A DNA stretch of 64,000 nucleotides, taken from Pandoraea terrae (GTDB taxonomy: Bacteria; Pseudomonadota; Gammaproteobacteria; Burkholderiales; Burkholderiaceae). The position numbers and the translations under genes are program-made. Where the stretch lies: the NCBI RefSeq assembly GCF_902459695.1, contig NZ_CABPRZ010000024.1, forward strand, positions 1 to 64,000, read 5' to 3'. Positions 43,636 to 52,528 of the stretch are shown here, piece after piece (the first letter of the stretch is position 1; each line of letters begins with the position of its first letter). A model generated the notes under the pieces. It was not told the DNA's origin and searched no databases. It was given only the letters and a program-made list of their open reading frames with translations.

Positions 43636-44709
43636 CCCCATCATTTGATGAAAGACATAGAGAGCCAAGCAACGCAGGTGCTTCGCTTGTTGTTGGGGGA
43701 AGTGCCTGCAATCAAGCTGTTGGACATTGAGCGCGAGGCATCCGGACCCGACGAAGGCGTGGATATCGTGGCGCATATCGACGTGTCTGGCAGGCGTCAC
43801 GCGCTGATTTGCGAAGTGAAGTCCAGTGGCCAGCCGCGCCATGCCCGGATGGCCTTGCTCCAACTGCGCAATTACATGGTTCATTACGCGCAAGATGCCA
43901 CGCCCGTTTTCATCGCCCCTTATCTGTCTCCTGAAGCTCAAGCGCTATGCCGTGAGCAAGATGTGGGCTTTCTCGACCTCGAAGGCAATGCGCGCCTGAT
44001 CTTCGACAGCGTCTTTATCGACCGCCAAGTCGCCAGCAAACCCGCTGTCGATCGGCGTGAACTCAGGTCGCTCTTCAAACCTAAATCCGCGCAGGTGTTG
44101 CGCGTGATGCTTCGCAATCCCCGCCGGGCGTGGCGCGTCACAGATCTTGCGCAGGCTGCCGCCGTCAGCCTTGGTCACGTTAGCAACGTCCGTGTCGGCC
44201 TGCTCGATCGGGAGTGGGCGCAAGTGTCCGAAGAAGGTCTGTTTTTATCCGAGCCCGATGCGCTGCTGGACAAATGGCGCGACGCCTACGAGCCACCCGT
44301 TGGAAAGCGCCTCGCCTTCTATACAACCCTGCACGGCAGCGCGTTTGAGGAAGCGGCGCGGCGAGTACTGCGCTCGGATGGCGAGGCCAGCCCAGCGGCG
44401 TTTGCATCCTTCTCGGCGGCGCATTGGCTCGCTCCGTATGGCCGGACAGGTACACAGTATTTCTACGCGGACGAGCCAGGTCTCGAACGACTGCAGTCAG
44501 CATTGAAGCTGTCGGCAATTTCCAAAGGCGAAAACGTGGTGGTAACCCTGCTCAAGGATTCCGGCTTGTTGCGCGACACGGACGAACCGGCGCCTGGAGC
44601 AATCTGCACAAGCCCGGTCCAAACCTATCTTGATCTTGCCAATGCCGGCGAACGCGGGCGAGAGGCTGCAGATCATCTACGACGAGGAAGGCTGATATGG
44701 CCGGAATGA
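43627..44709 (+). CDS. AbiEi-like antitoxin/regulator with N-terminal nuclease-like domain
   Basis: 360 residues. Residues about 10-135 look like a PD-(D/E)XK-type alpha/beta domain: acidic EGVDIVAHI (Asp about 46), CEVKSSGQPRH (EVK 63-65), then APYLSPEAQALCREQDVGFLDLEGNARLIF. Residues about 150-205 form a winged HTH (SAQVLRVMLRNPRRAWRVTDLAQAAAVSLGHVSNVRVGLLDREW). The C-terminal part resembles AbiEi-type antitoxins. The gene overlaps a nucleotidyltransferase gene by 13 nt, the AbiEi-AbiEii (type IV toxin-antitoxin) order. The HTH may bind the TTTCAGC palindromes. ATG 43627 would be leaderless; ATG 43648 (MKDIESQ) is the alternative. Whether the EVK domain cuts DNA or is vestigial cannot be told. 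Confidence 0.75.
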   Translation: MLKPHHLMKDIESQATQVLRLLLGEVPAIKLLDIEREASGPDEGVDIVAHIDVSGRRHALICEVKSSGQPRHARMALLQLRNYMVHYAQDATPVFIAPYLSPEAQALCREQDVGFLDLEGNARLIFDSVFIDRQVASKPAVDRRELRSLFKPKSAQVLRVMLRNPRRAWRVTDLAQAAAVSLGHVSNVRVGLLDREWAQVSEEGLFLSEPDALLDKWRDAYEPPVGKRLAFYTTLHGSAFEEAARRVLRSDGEASPAAFASFSAAHWLAPYGRTGTQYFYADEPGLERLQSALKLSAISKGENVVVTLLKDSGLLRDTDEPAPGAICTSPVQTYLDLANAGERGREAADHLRRGRLIWPE

Positions 44710-45566
44710 CTCCGGGCGAGCCACAGTCCGCTGGCGACTACGACGACCGCACGACAACTGCCGTTAAAGCGGTGCTGATAGAAATCGGCCAGATTCTCGG
44801 GAGCTTCAAGGGCAAATTCGCCATCGTTGGCGGTGCTGTACCGTGGCTGCTGCTTGGCAACGAGGATATGCCACACGTCGGCACGCTCGACGTCGACCTT
44901 GGCCTGGACGCGGAAGCTTTGGGTGATGGCGAATACGCCACGTTGATCGAAGCGCTACAGGGGCATGGTTATCAGCAACGTCGAGAGCGTCGACGCTTTC
45001 AGCTCGTTCGCCAGGTTCCCACCGAAGATGGAGGCACGCCGATTGACATCATTGTCGATTTCCTGATGCCCCGCGACGCCGAAATCGTCAAGAACGTGCC
45101 ACCGCTGATCAGTGACTTTGCGGTGCAAAGAGCGGACGGTGCCGATCTGGCCCTTCGCTTTTACCAATTGGTGGCTATCAGCGGTCCGATGCCCGTTGGG
45201 GGTATGAACCGCGTCGAGATCGCAGTTTGTTCGATTCCGGCCCTTTTGGCTATGAAGGGACACGCGATTGAGGGGCGCTACAAACAGAAGGACGCCTACG
45301 ACATCTACGACTGCATCCGGAACTATCCCGGTGGTCCAGAGGTGCTCGCCGAGGAATGTCGGCCGCTGCTCGATCATGCTAGCGGCGCGGCGGGCTACGG
45401 TTTCATTGCTGGCAAGTTCGATATCGCTGACGGTTTCGGGCCGACATGTGTGCGCCGTTTCGTCGAAGAAACGAATGTCCTCGGAGACCGCAGCCCAGAA
45501 CAATGGCAGCAAGACGCCTTCGGGCAGGTCGATGCTTGGCTGCGGGCACTTGGCTTGAGGGGATGA
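44697..45566 (+). CDS. AbiEii/AbiGii-type nucleotidyltransferase, candidate toxin
   Basis: 289 residues. The nucleotidyltransferase signature is clear: FAIVGGAVPWLLLG (GG about 45-46), then TLDVDLGLD (metal-binding D65 and D67). A third acidic strand follows (PIDIIVDFLMP). A helical C-terminal domain contains MKGHAIEGRYKQKDAYDIYDCIRN, as in NTP_transf_2/AbiEii proteins (KDxxDIxxL). In the AbiE family such enzymes add nucleotides to tRNA or another target and arrest growth. The ATG lies inside the end of the upstream gene (13-nt overlap), so the two are coupled. No terminator immediately follows. Confidence 0.8.
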   Translation: MAGMTPGEPQSAGDYDDRTTTAVKAVLIEIGQILGSFKGKFAIVGGAVPWLLLGNEDMPHVGTLDVDLGLDAEALGDGEYATLIEALQGHGYQQRRERRRFQLVRQVPTEDGGTPIDIIVDFLMPRDAEIVKNVPPLISDFAVQRADGADLALRFYQLVAISGPMPVGGMNRVEIAVCSIPALLAMKGHAIEGRYKQKDAYDIYDCIRNYPGGPEVLAEECRPLLDHASGAAGYGFIAGKFDIADGFGPTCVRRFVEETNVLGDRSPEQWQQDAFGQVDAWLRALGLRG

Positions 45567-45878
45567 GTGCCGTCACGACAACAGCAGTGATTCGCAAACT
45601 GACAATCCAGCGCTTTTGGGACTGGAGAAGTTCGACTGGCACCCCCGCGCGACCTCGAGCTCGGACTGACGACCAGTCAGCGGCTTTCGATTATCAGCTG
45701 GCCACCTCTTTTTATTTTGTCGCGTAACTTCTGTTTTCGTGCGCCTATCTCGCGCAAACCGGGCGTTTCCCAACCGCAGCACGAAGTTCTTCCCTGAGAA
45801 TTGCAGGTTTCAACGGTTCTGCAATCGCGGACACGTGGCGCCCCGCCGCTGTCGGACGGTTCGGGAGGGGGCAGGGCA
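45567..45878. other. Intergenic region before the PilV-like gene
   Basis: 312 bp. The frame of the next gene is open back to 45801 but without a ribosome site. A CTGAC-GACCA-GTCAG inverted repeat lies at about 45666-45681 with no T-tract. A relatively AT-rich stretch around 45700-45730 may hold the promoter. No gene seen. Confidence 0.5.
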
Positions 45879-47462
45879 ATGCGCAGAAAACAAAGGGGCG
45901 TCTTCTTGGTCGGCGCCGCGATCGCCGTCGCTGTCGTCGGTATGCTGATCACATTCTGGGGCGCGCAACAGGCGCGACATATGCGGATCGAGAAGGGGGC
46001 GGTGGTCGGGGAGGCACTGAAGGTGCTTGGAAGGCACGTACAGGGTTTCGTGGTTCAGCATCACGGGGACATCAAGAAGCTCTTCTTAAGTAATCCGGGA
46101 ACACGGATCAGCATGGGTGGACTGGAAATGTCCGCCAAAACGACGGATTTGGGCAAGACCATTGCCGGCCTGACGGCGGAGAGCGTTATCCGTGTGATGG
46201 GCGCGAAGGGCATCGGCGCATCGCCTCCATTGGCCGGAGCGCAATATCAGATTTACGTCTACTCCGACAACTGTGCGGACGATAATTCCAAGTGCGATAT
46301 CAACTCGGTGACGTATCTCTCAGCCCCCATACGAAGTACCTACGCCGCAGAACCCGATTTCGTTGCTTCGGGCGTGGCAGTCAAGAAGATCGGCGCTCTC
46401 GGCGGCATTTCGCACAAGGATGAAAAAAACGGGGTCTATTTCCGATTCCGCGACGGAAACGGCATCGTACCCATCAAGGTTCCCAGCCCGGATCCCGAGG
46501 TTGGACTTATCGCCGTGCGCGGCGGCAACCAGATAAGCGTTCAGGACGTTTTCATGAGGCGCGATGGTACGCGACCGATGTTGGGAAATCTGAACATGGA
46601 GGAACGGAAAGGGAAGCACCACAACATTGCCGGTGCTGGCGATATTACAGGGATCGGAACGCTCTCGATGAAGCAATTGTCAGCAAGTCAGCGCGTGATA
46701 GCGGGCTATACCGGGGACGATTCGGTGCCACCAAAATATGGCAGTGCCAGTATCGTTGCGAAAGGTTTGATTGCGGGCCGCGACATCAAGGTAGAGGAGC
46801 GCCTTACCACCAAGAACTTGACGGTGACGGGAACGGTCAAGAAAACACTGACAACCGAGAGCATCAACGCCGAAGGCACCATCCATGCCAAGAAAGGGCC
46901 CGGCACAAGCGCAGGAGGAAATCTGGAGGCAGACGGCAATATCAAGGCGGACGGCAATATCTCGTCGCGAGGCACGGTCACCATCGGCAGCGGCCAACTT
47001 CACATGGGAAAGCAATTTTCCCCAGGTTCATGGTGTACCGGACACAGTATCGGGCTCAGTTTCGAGGGCTTGCTAATGGCATGCCAGAACAACCAATGGA
47101 GAGTGGCTGAAGGACAGCGCGGAGAGACAGGAGAGCGTGGAGCGCAGGGTGCGCGTGGAGAGAGGGGGGCGCCTGGGGAGAAGGGTGACCGCGGTGACCG
47201 CGGTCCTATGGGACCACGTGCGGAGGTGAAGGTGGCGCGAACTTACACTTGGTATAGAAACGATTGCAACCCGGGTTCAGCGGGCGAGGTCTATAACCTC
47301 GGCCGTTGGGACTACTGCGACACCGTTCAATCGATGCGTGCGTGTGCGCTCCCCAATCAAGACCGCAGAGTGTGGCGGGAAGATAATGGTGAGTGGACAT
47401 TCAGGATAAAGCAGGTATCCGGTGTCGCGTACTGCCAGAACTTCGAGTACGAAATCGAGTGA
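45879..47462 (+). CDS. PilV/shufflon-type minor pilin with collagen-like stalk
   Basis: 527 residues from ATG 45879 (GGGAGGGGGCAGGG site). The N-terminus (MRRKQRGVFLVGAAIAVAVVGMLITFWG) is a type IV prepilin-like leader plus hydrophobic helix, although the Glu5 of normal pilins is not present. Residues about 230-420 look like the shufflon N-terminal region (FMRRDGTRPMLGNLNMEERKGKHHNIAGAGDITGIGTLSM, then GSWCTGHSIGLSFEGLLMACQNNQWRVAEG). About 11 Gly-X-Y triplets follow (residues about 412-446; GERGAQGARGERGAPGEKGD), then a 75-residue Cys-containing tip. I infer a pilus-tip adhesin whose tip domain is displayed on a short collagen-like stalk. No pil operon and no Rci recombinase or alternative tip segments are visible nearby. 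Confidence 0.75.
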   Translation: MRRKQRGVFLVGAAIAVAVVGMLITFWGAQQARHMRIEKGAVVGEALKVLGRHVQGFVVQHHGDIKKLFLSNPGTRISMGGLEMSAKTTDLGKTIAGLTAESVIRVMGAKGIGASPPLAGAQYQIYVYSDNCADDNSKCDINSVTYLSAPIRSTYAAEPDFVASGVAVKKIGALGGISHKDEKNGVYFRFRDGNGIVPIKVPSPDPEVGLIAVRGGNQISVQDVFMRRDGTRPMLGNLNMEERKGKHHNIAGAGDITGIGTLSMKQLSASQRVIAGYTGDDSVPPKYGSASIVAKGLIAGRDIKVEERLTTKNLTVTGTVKKTLTTESINAEGTIHAKKGPGTSAGGNLEADGNIKADGNISSRGTVTIGSGQLHMGKQFSPGSWCTGHSIGLSFEGLLMACQNNQWRVAEGQRGETGERGAQGARGERGAPGEKGDRGDRGPMGPRAEVKVARTYTWYRNDCNPGSAGEVYNLGRWDYCDTVQSMRACALPNQDRRVWREDNGEWTFRIKQVSGVAYCQNFEYEIE

Positions 47463-47678
47463 CCGCATGTCTGCTTTTCGATCGATGGGCGTCGGGCGTC
47501 ATGTCCGACCCCATCCCCCTTCCATTCCCAAACCGCACAACCTCCTTCCCATAAGTCGTTTGCCCGCGTATTTTTGAGGGGTTAAAGTCCGATCCAATCG
47601 TGGTAGACCGCCTGCCTGAACCGCTTCCTGGCATGCGGGAATGCGTGGATACCGGACTGAACAGCCTCAAGGAGACGT

Positions 47679-49193
47679 ATGACCCCCGCCGAACTCCTGC
47701 GCGCCCTGGGCGTTGCAATCGATGACTTTGCCGGCAGCGACCTGCCGGTGCGTTCCCCGCGCGATGGCGCCCGTCTCGCCGCCCTGCGCGCCGACACGCA
47801 AGCGGAAGTCGCCCGGAAGATCGACACCGCCCACGCCGCGTTCCTGAAATGGCGCACCGTGCCCGCCCCCGTGCGCGGCGAACTGGTCCGCGTTTTCGGT
47901 GAAATCCTGCGCGAGAACAAGTCGGCCCTCGGCCAGCTTGTCACCCTCGAAGCCGGCAAGATCACCTCGGAAGGCCTCGGCGAAGTCCAGGAAATGATCG
48001 ACATCTGCGATTTCGCGGTCGGTCTGTCCCGCCAGCTTTACGGCCTGACGATCGCCTCCGAGCGCCCCGGCCATCGCATGATGGAAACGTGGCACCCGCT
48101 CGGCGTCGTCGGGGTCATCTCGGCGTTCAACTTCCCGGTCGCCGTGTGGGCCTGGAACAGCGCTTTGGCGTTCGTCTGCGGCGACGCCGTGGTCTGGAAG
48201 CCGTCGGAAAAGACCCCGCTGACCGCGCTCGCCTGCGATGCCCTGCTGCACAAGGCCTTTGAGCGTTTCGAACAGAAGCACCCGGGCGTGCTGCCGGCCG
48301 GTCTTTCGCAAGTCCTGCTCGGCGGCCGTGAAATCGGCGACATCCTGGCCGGCTCGCCGCGTGTGCCGCTCGTCTCGGCCACCGGCTCGACCCGCATGGG
48401 CCGCGAAGTCGCCCAGCGCGTGGCCGGACGCCTCGGCCGCAGCATTCTCGAACTCGGCGGCAACAACGCCATGATCGTTGCTCCGTCCGCCGATCCCGAC
48501 CTGGCTGTGCGCGCCATCACGTTCGCCGCCGTCGGCACCGCCGGCCAGCGCTGCACCTCGCTGCGCCGCCTGATCGTCCACACGTCGCTGGCGGACGCCA
48601 TCGTCGAGCGCCTCAAGAAAATCTACGCCACCGTCAAGGTCGGCGATCCGATGGAAACCGGCACGCTCGTCGGCCCGCTGATCGACCACAACGCGTTCGA
48701 ACAAATGCAAGCCGCCCTGGCCCGGGCCCGTGCCGAAGGCGGCGACGTTTTCGGCGGCGATCGCGTGACCGGCATCGGCGGCGAACAGGCGTACTACGTG
48801 CGCCCAGCGCTGGTACGCATGCCGTCGCAAACCGACGTCATGAAGCACGAGACCTTCGCCCCGATCCTGTACGTGTTGACATACGACGATTACGACACTG
48901 CGCTTGACCTGCACAACGACGTGCCGCAAGGCCTGTCGTCGGCCGTCTTCACGAACGACATGCGCGAAGCCGAGCGCTTCCTGTCGCCGGCCGGCAGCGA
49001 TTGCGGCATAGCCAACGTCAATATCGGCACCAGCGGCGCGGAAATCGGCGGCGCCTTCGGTGGTGAAAAGGAAACCGGCGGCGGCCGCGAATCGGGCTCA
49101 GACGCATGGAAGGCCTACATGCGCCGCGCCACCAACACCATCAACTACAGCACGCAACTGCCGCTCGCGCAGGGTGTGCAGTTCGACATCTGA
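47679..49193 (+). CDS. ALDH7-type aldehyde dehydrogenase (piperideine-6-carboxylate/aminoadipate-semialdehyde dehydrogenase-like)
   Basis: 504 residues, NAD(P)-dependent aldehyde dehydrogenase. Catalytic Cys292 in GTAGQRCTSLRR, general-base Glu in LELGGNNA, cofactor loops SAFNFPVAVWAWNSALAFVCGDAVVWKPSEKTPLT and SATGSTRMGR. EIGGAFGGEKETGGGRESGSDAWKAYMRRATNTINYS is characteristic of the ALDH7/AmaB branch that oxidises 2-aminoadipate semialdehyde (in equilibrium with piperideine-6-carboxylate) to 2-aminoadipate. AAGGAGACGT precedes the ATG. It heads a co-directional cluster with an ABC importer, FAD oxidase, aminotransferase and ThDP enzyme, which supports a role in lysine, pipecolate or opine catabolism. 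An exact substrate cannot be proven from sequence. Confidence 0.9.
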   Translation: MTPAELLRALGVAIDDFAGSDLPVRSPRDGARLAALRADTQAEVARKIDTAHAAFLKWRTVPAPVRGELVRVFGEILRENKSALGQLVTLEAGKITSEGLGEVQEMIDICDFAVGLSRQLYGLTIASERPGHRMMETWHPLGVVGVISAFNFPVAVWAWNSALAFVCGDAVVWKPSEKTPLTALACDALLHKAFERFEQKHPGVLPAGLSQVLLGGREIGDILAGSPRVPLVSATGSTRMGREVAQRVAGRLGRSILELGGNNAMIVAPSADPDLAVRAITFAAVGTAGQRCTSLRRLIVHTSLADAIVERLKKIYATVKVGDPMETGTLVGPLIDHNAFEQMQAALARARAEGGDVFGGDRVTGIGGEQAYYVRPALVRMPSQTDVMKHETFAPILYVLTYDDYDTALDLHNDVPQGLSSAVFTNDMREAERFLSPAGSDCGIANVNIGTSGAEIGGAFGGEKETGGGRESGSDAWKAYMRRATNTINYSTQLPLAQGVQFDI

Positions 49194-49345
49194 GCCGGTA
49201 CTGCGAGCGTTAGCACGCCAATGAGCGCCGCTGCGGCCGGTTCCGCCGGCACGCGGCGTTTCCTGTTGAAACACCCGTCCGGGTGCGGCCCCGCGCCGTG
49301 CCGGACTGCGTGCACCCTCGCCTCAGAAGAATACCGAGAACGACC

Positions 49346-50419
49346 ATGTCATTTCTAGTCCTGGATAACCTGACCAAGCGCTACGGCGAGTTCGTGGCCG
49401 CCGACAGCGTGAGCCTGTCGATCGAAAAAGGCGAGTTCGTGTCGCTGCTCGGCCCGTCGGGCTGTGGCAAGACCACCACGCTGATGATGATCGCCGGCTT
49501 CATCGATGCCACCGCCGGGCGAATTACCCTCGATGGGCAGGACCTCACCCACGTCAAACCGAACCGCCGCGGTCTCGGCATGGTGTTCCAGAGCTACGCG
49601 CTGTTCCCACACATGACGGTCGCCGACAACGTGGCGTTCGGGCTGGAAATGCGCAAGGTGCCGAAGGCCGATCGCGGCAAACGCGTCGCCCGCGCACTCG
49701 AACTGGTCCATCTCGAAAAACATGCCGGCCGTTTCCCGCGTGAATTGTCGGGCGGTCAGCGTCAGCGCGTTGCGCTCGCCCGCGCGCTCGTCATCGAGCC
49801 GCCAGTGTTGCTGCTCGACGAACCGATGTCCAACCTCGACGCCAAGCTGCGCGAGGAAATGCAGTTCGAACTGCGCGCGATCCAGCGTGAAGTGGGCACC
49901 ACGACGATCATGGTCACGCACGATCAGTCCGAAGCGCTGTCGATCAGCGACCGCGTCGTGGTCATGGAGGCCGGGCGCGTGACGCAGGTCGACGTGCCGT
50001 ATCGTGCCTACGAACACCCCGAGACCAGCTTTGTTTCGCGCTTCATCGGCAAGGCGAACCTGTTGCCGGCCACCGTGTCGTCGGTCGGCAATGACAGCAT
50101 CGAACTCGACGTGGCCGGCCGCCGCCTGGCGATCGGGCGCAATGCCAGCGCCGTGCAGGCGGGCGACGGCGTGACGCTGTGCATCCGCCCGGAAAAAATG
50201 CGCCTGTGCGCGCCGTCAGACGGGCATCTGCCGGCCCGCGTCTCGAGCCGCTTCTTCCTCGGCAGCCAGTGGCTGTACCGCGTGGACAGCGCGTTCGGCG
50301 AATTGCTCGTCTGCACGCAGAATGAAGGTAACGAACCCGTCGCCGAAGGGGCCGATGTCGGCTTGTCATGGCATGGCGACGCCGTGCGCATGGTCGATCG
50401 TGGGGTGTGCCATGGCTGA
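49346..50419 (+). CDS. Polyamine/opine-type ABC transporter ATP-binding protein (PotA-like)
   Basis: 357 residues. ABC domain with Walker A GPSGCGKTT, Q-loop VFQSYALFPHMTV, signature LSGGQRQRVALARAL, Walker B VLLLDEPMSNLDAKLR and H-loop VTHDQSEAL; a C-terminal TOBE domain (about residues 240-350). The layout is that of PotA/PotG and iron- or opine-type importers. Start 49346 (MSFLVLDNLTKRYGEF) is chosen; upstream codons to 49283 lack similarity. It overlaps the first permease by 8 nt (ATGGCTGA). Confidence 0.95.
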   Translation: MSFLVLDNLTKRYGEFVAADSVSLSIEKGEFVSLLGPSGCGKTTTLMMIAGFIDATAGRITLDGQDLTHVKPNRRGLGMVFQSYALFPHMTVADNVAFGLEMRKVPKADRGKRVARALELVHLEKHAGRFPRELSGGQRQRVALARALVIEPPVLLLDEPMSNLDAKLREEMQFELRAIQREVGTTTIMVTHDQSEALSISDRVVVMEAGRVTQVDVPYRAYEHPETSFVSRFIGKANLLPATVSSVGNDSIELDVAGRRLAIGRNASAVQAGDGVTLCIRPEKMRLCAPSDGHLPARVSSRFFLGSQWLYRVDSAFGELLVCTQNEGNEPVAEGADVGLSWHGDAVRMVDRGVCHG

Positions 50420-51320
50420 GTTGTCGACGCCCGCACCGGTCCCGTCCGCCGCGCCGTCCGGCCGCACGCCGTGGCACGCGTTCATCCCCCCATGGCTGCT
50501 GTGCACGCCGGCGTTCGTGCTGTTCGCGCTGCTGGTGATCGTGCCGCTCGTGATGACGCTTGTCCTCACGTTCTACCGCTTCGATCCGGCCACCGGCCCT
50601 ATCGCGGCGTTCCAGTTGGGCAATTATGCCGAGGTGTTGACGGACGGCTACTACCAGACCATCTTCCTGCGCACGCTGTGGATCGCTGCACTGACCACGT
50701 TGCTGTGCATGGTGATCGGCGGCCCTGAAGCGTACATCCTGTACCGCATGCGCGAGCCGTGGCGTTCGGTGTTCCTGCTTGTGATCCTCGCGCCGCTGCT
50801 GGTCTCCGTCGTCGTGCGCGCGTTCGGCTGGTCGATGCTGCTGGGTGCCGACGGTCTCGTCAACAAAGCCTTGATACTGTTCCGCCTCGGTCCGTACAAG
50901 ATCCTGTACACGCAGGTCGCGATCGTCATCGCGCTCGTGCATGTGATGCTGCCGTTCATGGTGATTCCCGTCTGGACCGCGCTGCAAAAGCTCGATCCGC
51001 AAGTGGAGAACGCTGCGTTGTCGCTGATGGCCTCCCCCGCCACCACGCTGCGCCGCATCGTGCTGCCGCAGGTGCTGCCGGGCGTGTTGTCGGGCAGCCT
51101 GATGGTCTTCGCGCTGTCGGCGAGCGCCTTCGCCATCCCGGGGCTGCTCGGCGGCCGCCGCCTGAAGGTCGTGCCGACCGCCGTGTACGACGAATTCCTC
51201 GGTTCGCTGAACTGGCCGCTCGGCGCGACCATCGCGCTGATCCTGCTGGCCGCGAATCTGCTGATCATGTTGACGTATCAACGCCTGCTGGAGCGCAAGT
51301 ACTCCAGGGCGATGGGTTGA
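50412..51320 (+). CDS. ABC transporter permease (PotB-like)
   Basis: 302 residues with about six membrane helices, first helix at about 28-50 (FIPPWLLCTPAFVLFALLVIVPLVMTLVL). The EAA-type loop (ENAALSLMASPATTLRRIVLPQVLPGVLSGSLMVFALSASAFAIPGLLGG) is that of the PotB/HisMQ binding-protein-dependent permeases. The ATG overlaps the ATPase stop. It forms a heterodimeric channel with the next gene. Confidence 0.94.
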   Translation: MAELSTPAPVPSAAPSGRTPWHAFIPPWLLCTPAFVLFALLVIVPLVMTLVLTFYRFDPATGPIAAFQLGNYAEVLTDGYYQTIFLRTLWIAALTTLLCMVIGGPEAYILYRMREPWRSVFLLVILAPLLVSVVVRAFGWSMLLGADGLVNKALILFRLGPYKILYTQVAIVIALVHVMLPFMVIPVWTALQKLDPQVENAALSLMASPATTLRRIVLPQVLPGVLSGSLMVFALSASAFAIPGLLGGRRLKVVPTAVYDEFLGSLNWPLGATIALILLAANLLIMLTYQRLLERKYSRAMG

Positions 51321-51333
51321 GGAGACGACCGTC

Positions 51334-52128
51334 ATGCAACGCAACGGCGCCATTTCCCTGACGTTCCACAGCCTCGTCATCCTCTTCATGCTGGCCCCGC
51401 TCGCCATTGTGATGGCGGTGGCGTTCACGCCCGACGACACCCTCACGCTGCCGGTGAACGGCCTGTCGCTGCGCTGGTTCCGGGCGATCCTCGACTACCC
51501 GGACTTCATCACGGCGTTCGGCAACAGCCTGAAGCTGGCCTTCGCGTCGGCCACGCTGTCGCTGGCCGTGGCATTGCCCGCCGGTCTGGCGATCGGCCGC
51601 GAGCGCTTCCCGGGGCGCGATTTCCTCAACGCGCTGTTCCTCTCGCCGCTGCTGATTCCGAACCTCGTGCTCGGCATCGCGTTCCTGCGTTTTTTCGCCT
51701 TGCTCGGCGTGACGGGTTCGTTCACCTGGCTCATCGTCGCGCACGTGATCGTCATTACACCGTATGTGATGCGTCTGGTGCTGGCCGCCGTCGCAGGCAT
51801 GGACCGCAGCGCCGAGCAGGCCGCCTACGGCCTGGGGGCGTCGCGCTTCACGGTGTTTCGCCGCGTGACCCTGCCGATGATCCTGCCGGGCATCACGGGC
51901 GGCTGGCTGCTCGCGTTCATCAACAGCTTCGACGAACTGACGATGTCCGTTTTCGTGACCTCGCCGCAGACCGTGACGCTGCCCGTGCGCATGTACATGT
52001 ATGCGACCGAGTCGATCGATCCGATGATGGCGTCGATCTCGGCCGTCGTGATCCTGATCACCGCCGGCGCCATGTTCCTGCTCGACCGGATCTATGGCCT
52101 CGACAAGATCCTGATCGGCAACCATTGA
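51334..52128 (+). CDS. ABC transporter permease (PotC-like)
   Basis: 264 residues, about six membrane helices. N-terminal LTFHSLVILFMLAPLAIVMAVAFTP and the EAA loop (EQAAYGLGASRFTVFRRVTLPMILPGITGGWLLAFINSFDELTMSVFVTSP) are typical of PotC-type permeases. It lies 13 nt after the PotB-like gene with GGAGACGACC in between. Its binding protein is encoded four genes downstream at 55111-56157, after the oxidase subunits, so transporter and enzyme genes are interleaved. Confidence 0.94.
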   Translation: MQRNGAISLTFHSLVILFMLAPLAIVMAVAFTPDDTLTLPVNGLSLRWFRAILDYPDFITAFGNSLKLAFASATLSLAVALPAGLAIGRERFPGRDFLNALFLSPLLIPNLVLGIAFLRFFALLGVTGSFTWLIVAHVIVITPYVMRLVLAAVAGMDRSAEQAAYGLGASRFTVFRRVTLPMILPGITGGWLLAFINSFDELTMSVFVTSPQTVTLPVRMYMYATESIDPMMASISAVVILITAGAMFLLDRIYGLDKILIGNH

Positions 52129-52180
52129 GCCGCCCCGAAGCGCACTGCAACGTCCACCACGCTCCCACGACCTCTCGATC

Positions 52181-52528
52181 ATGTTCGATGACAAAACGAA
52201 CCCGGCGTCTGCGACGAATTTGTCGTCAGGCGCCGGACAATGGCTGCGTCTGACGGAAACCGGCCGCACGCCGATCCGGCTTGAAATCGACGGCGTGATC
52301 GTCGAAGCCATGACCGGCGACACGCTGCTCACGGCGATTTTGCTGCATCGCAAAAGCGTGCGCCGCACGGAGTTCACGGGCGCACCGCGCGCGGGCTTCT
52401 GTCTGATGGGCGCATGCCAGGACTGCTGGGTCCGCACGGTCGATGGACAAGCCTTGCGCGCATGCTCGACGCCGGCCTCGGACGGCATGCGTATTCGCAC
52501 CGCGCCGCGTGCGGAGGGCGCACGATGA
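52181..52528 (+). CDS. (2Fe-2S) small subunit of HcnA/opine-oxidase-like dehydrogenase
   Basis: 115 residues. A ferredoxin-like [2Fe-2S] domain as in the small (A/gamma) subunits of hydrogen cyanide synthase, octopine/nopaline oxidases and sarcosine oxidase-like complexes: GFCLMGACQDCWVRTVDGQALRAC carries all four cluster cysteines (CxxxxxCxxC then C after 11 residues). The first 20 residues look disordered. The stop overlaps the next ATG as ATGA, showing tight coupling with the FAD/NAD subunit. Confidence 0.9.
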   Translation: MFDDKTNPASATNLSSGAGQWLRLTETGRTPIRLEIDGVIVEAMTGDTLLTAILLHRKSVRRTEFTGAPRAGFCLMGACQDCWVRTVDGQALRACSTPASDGMRIRTAPRAEGAR

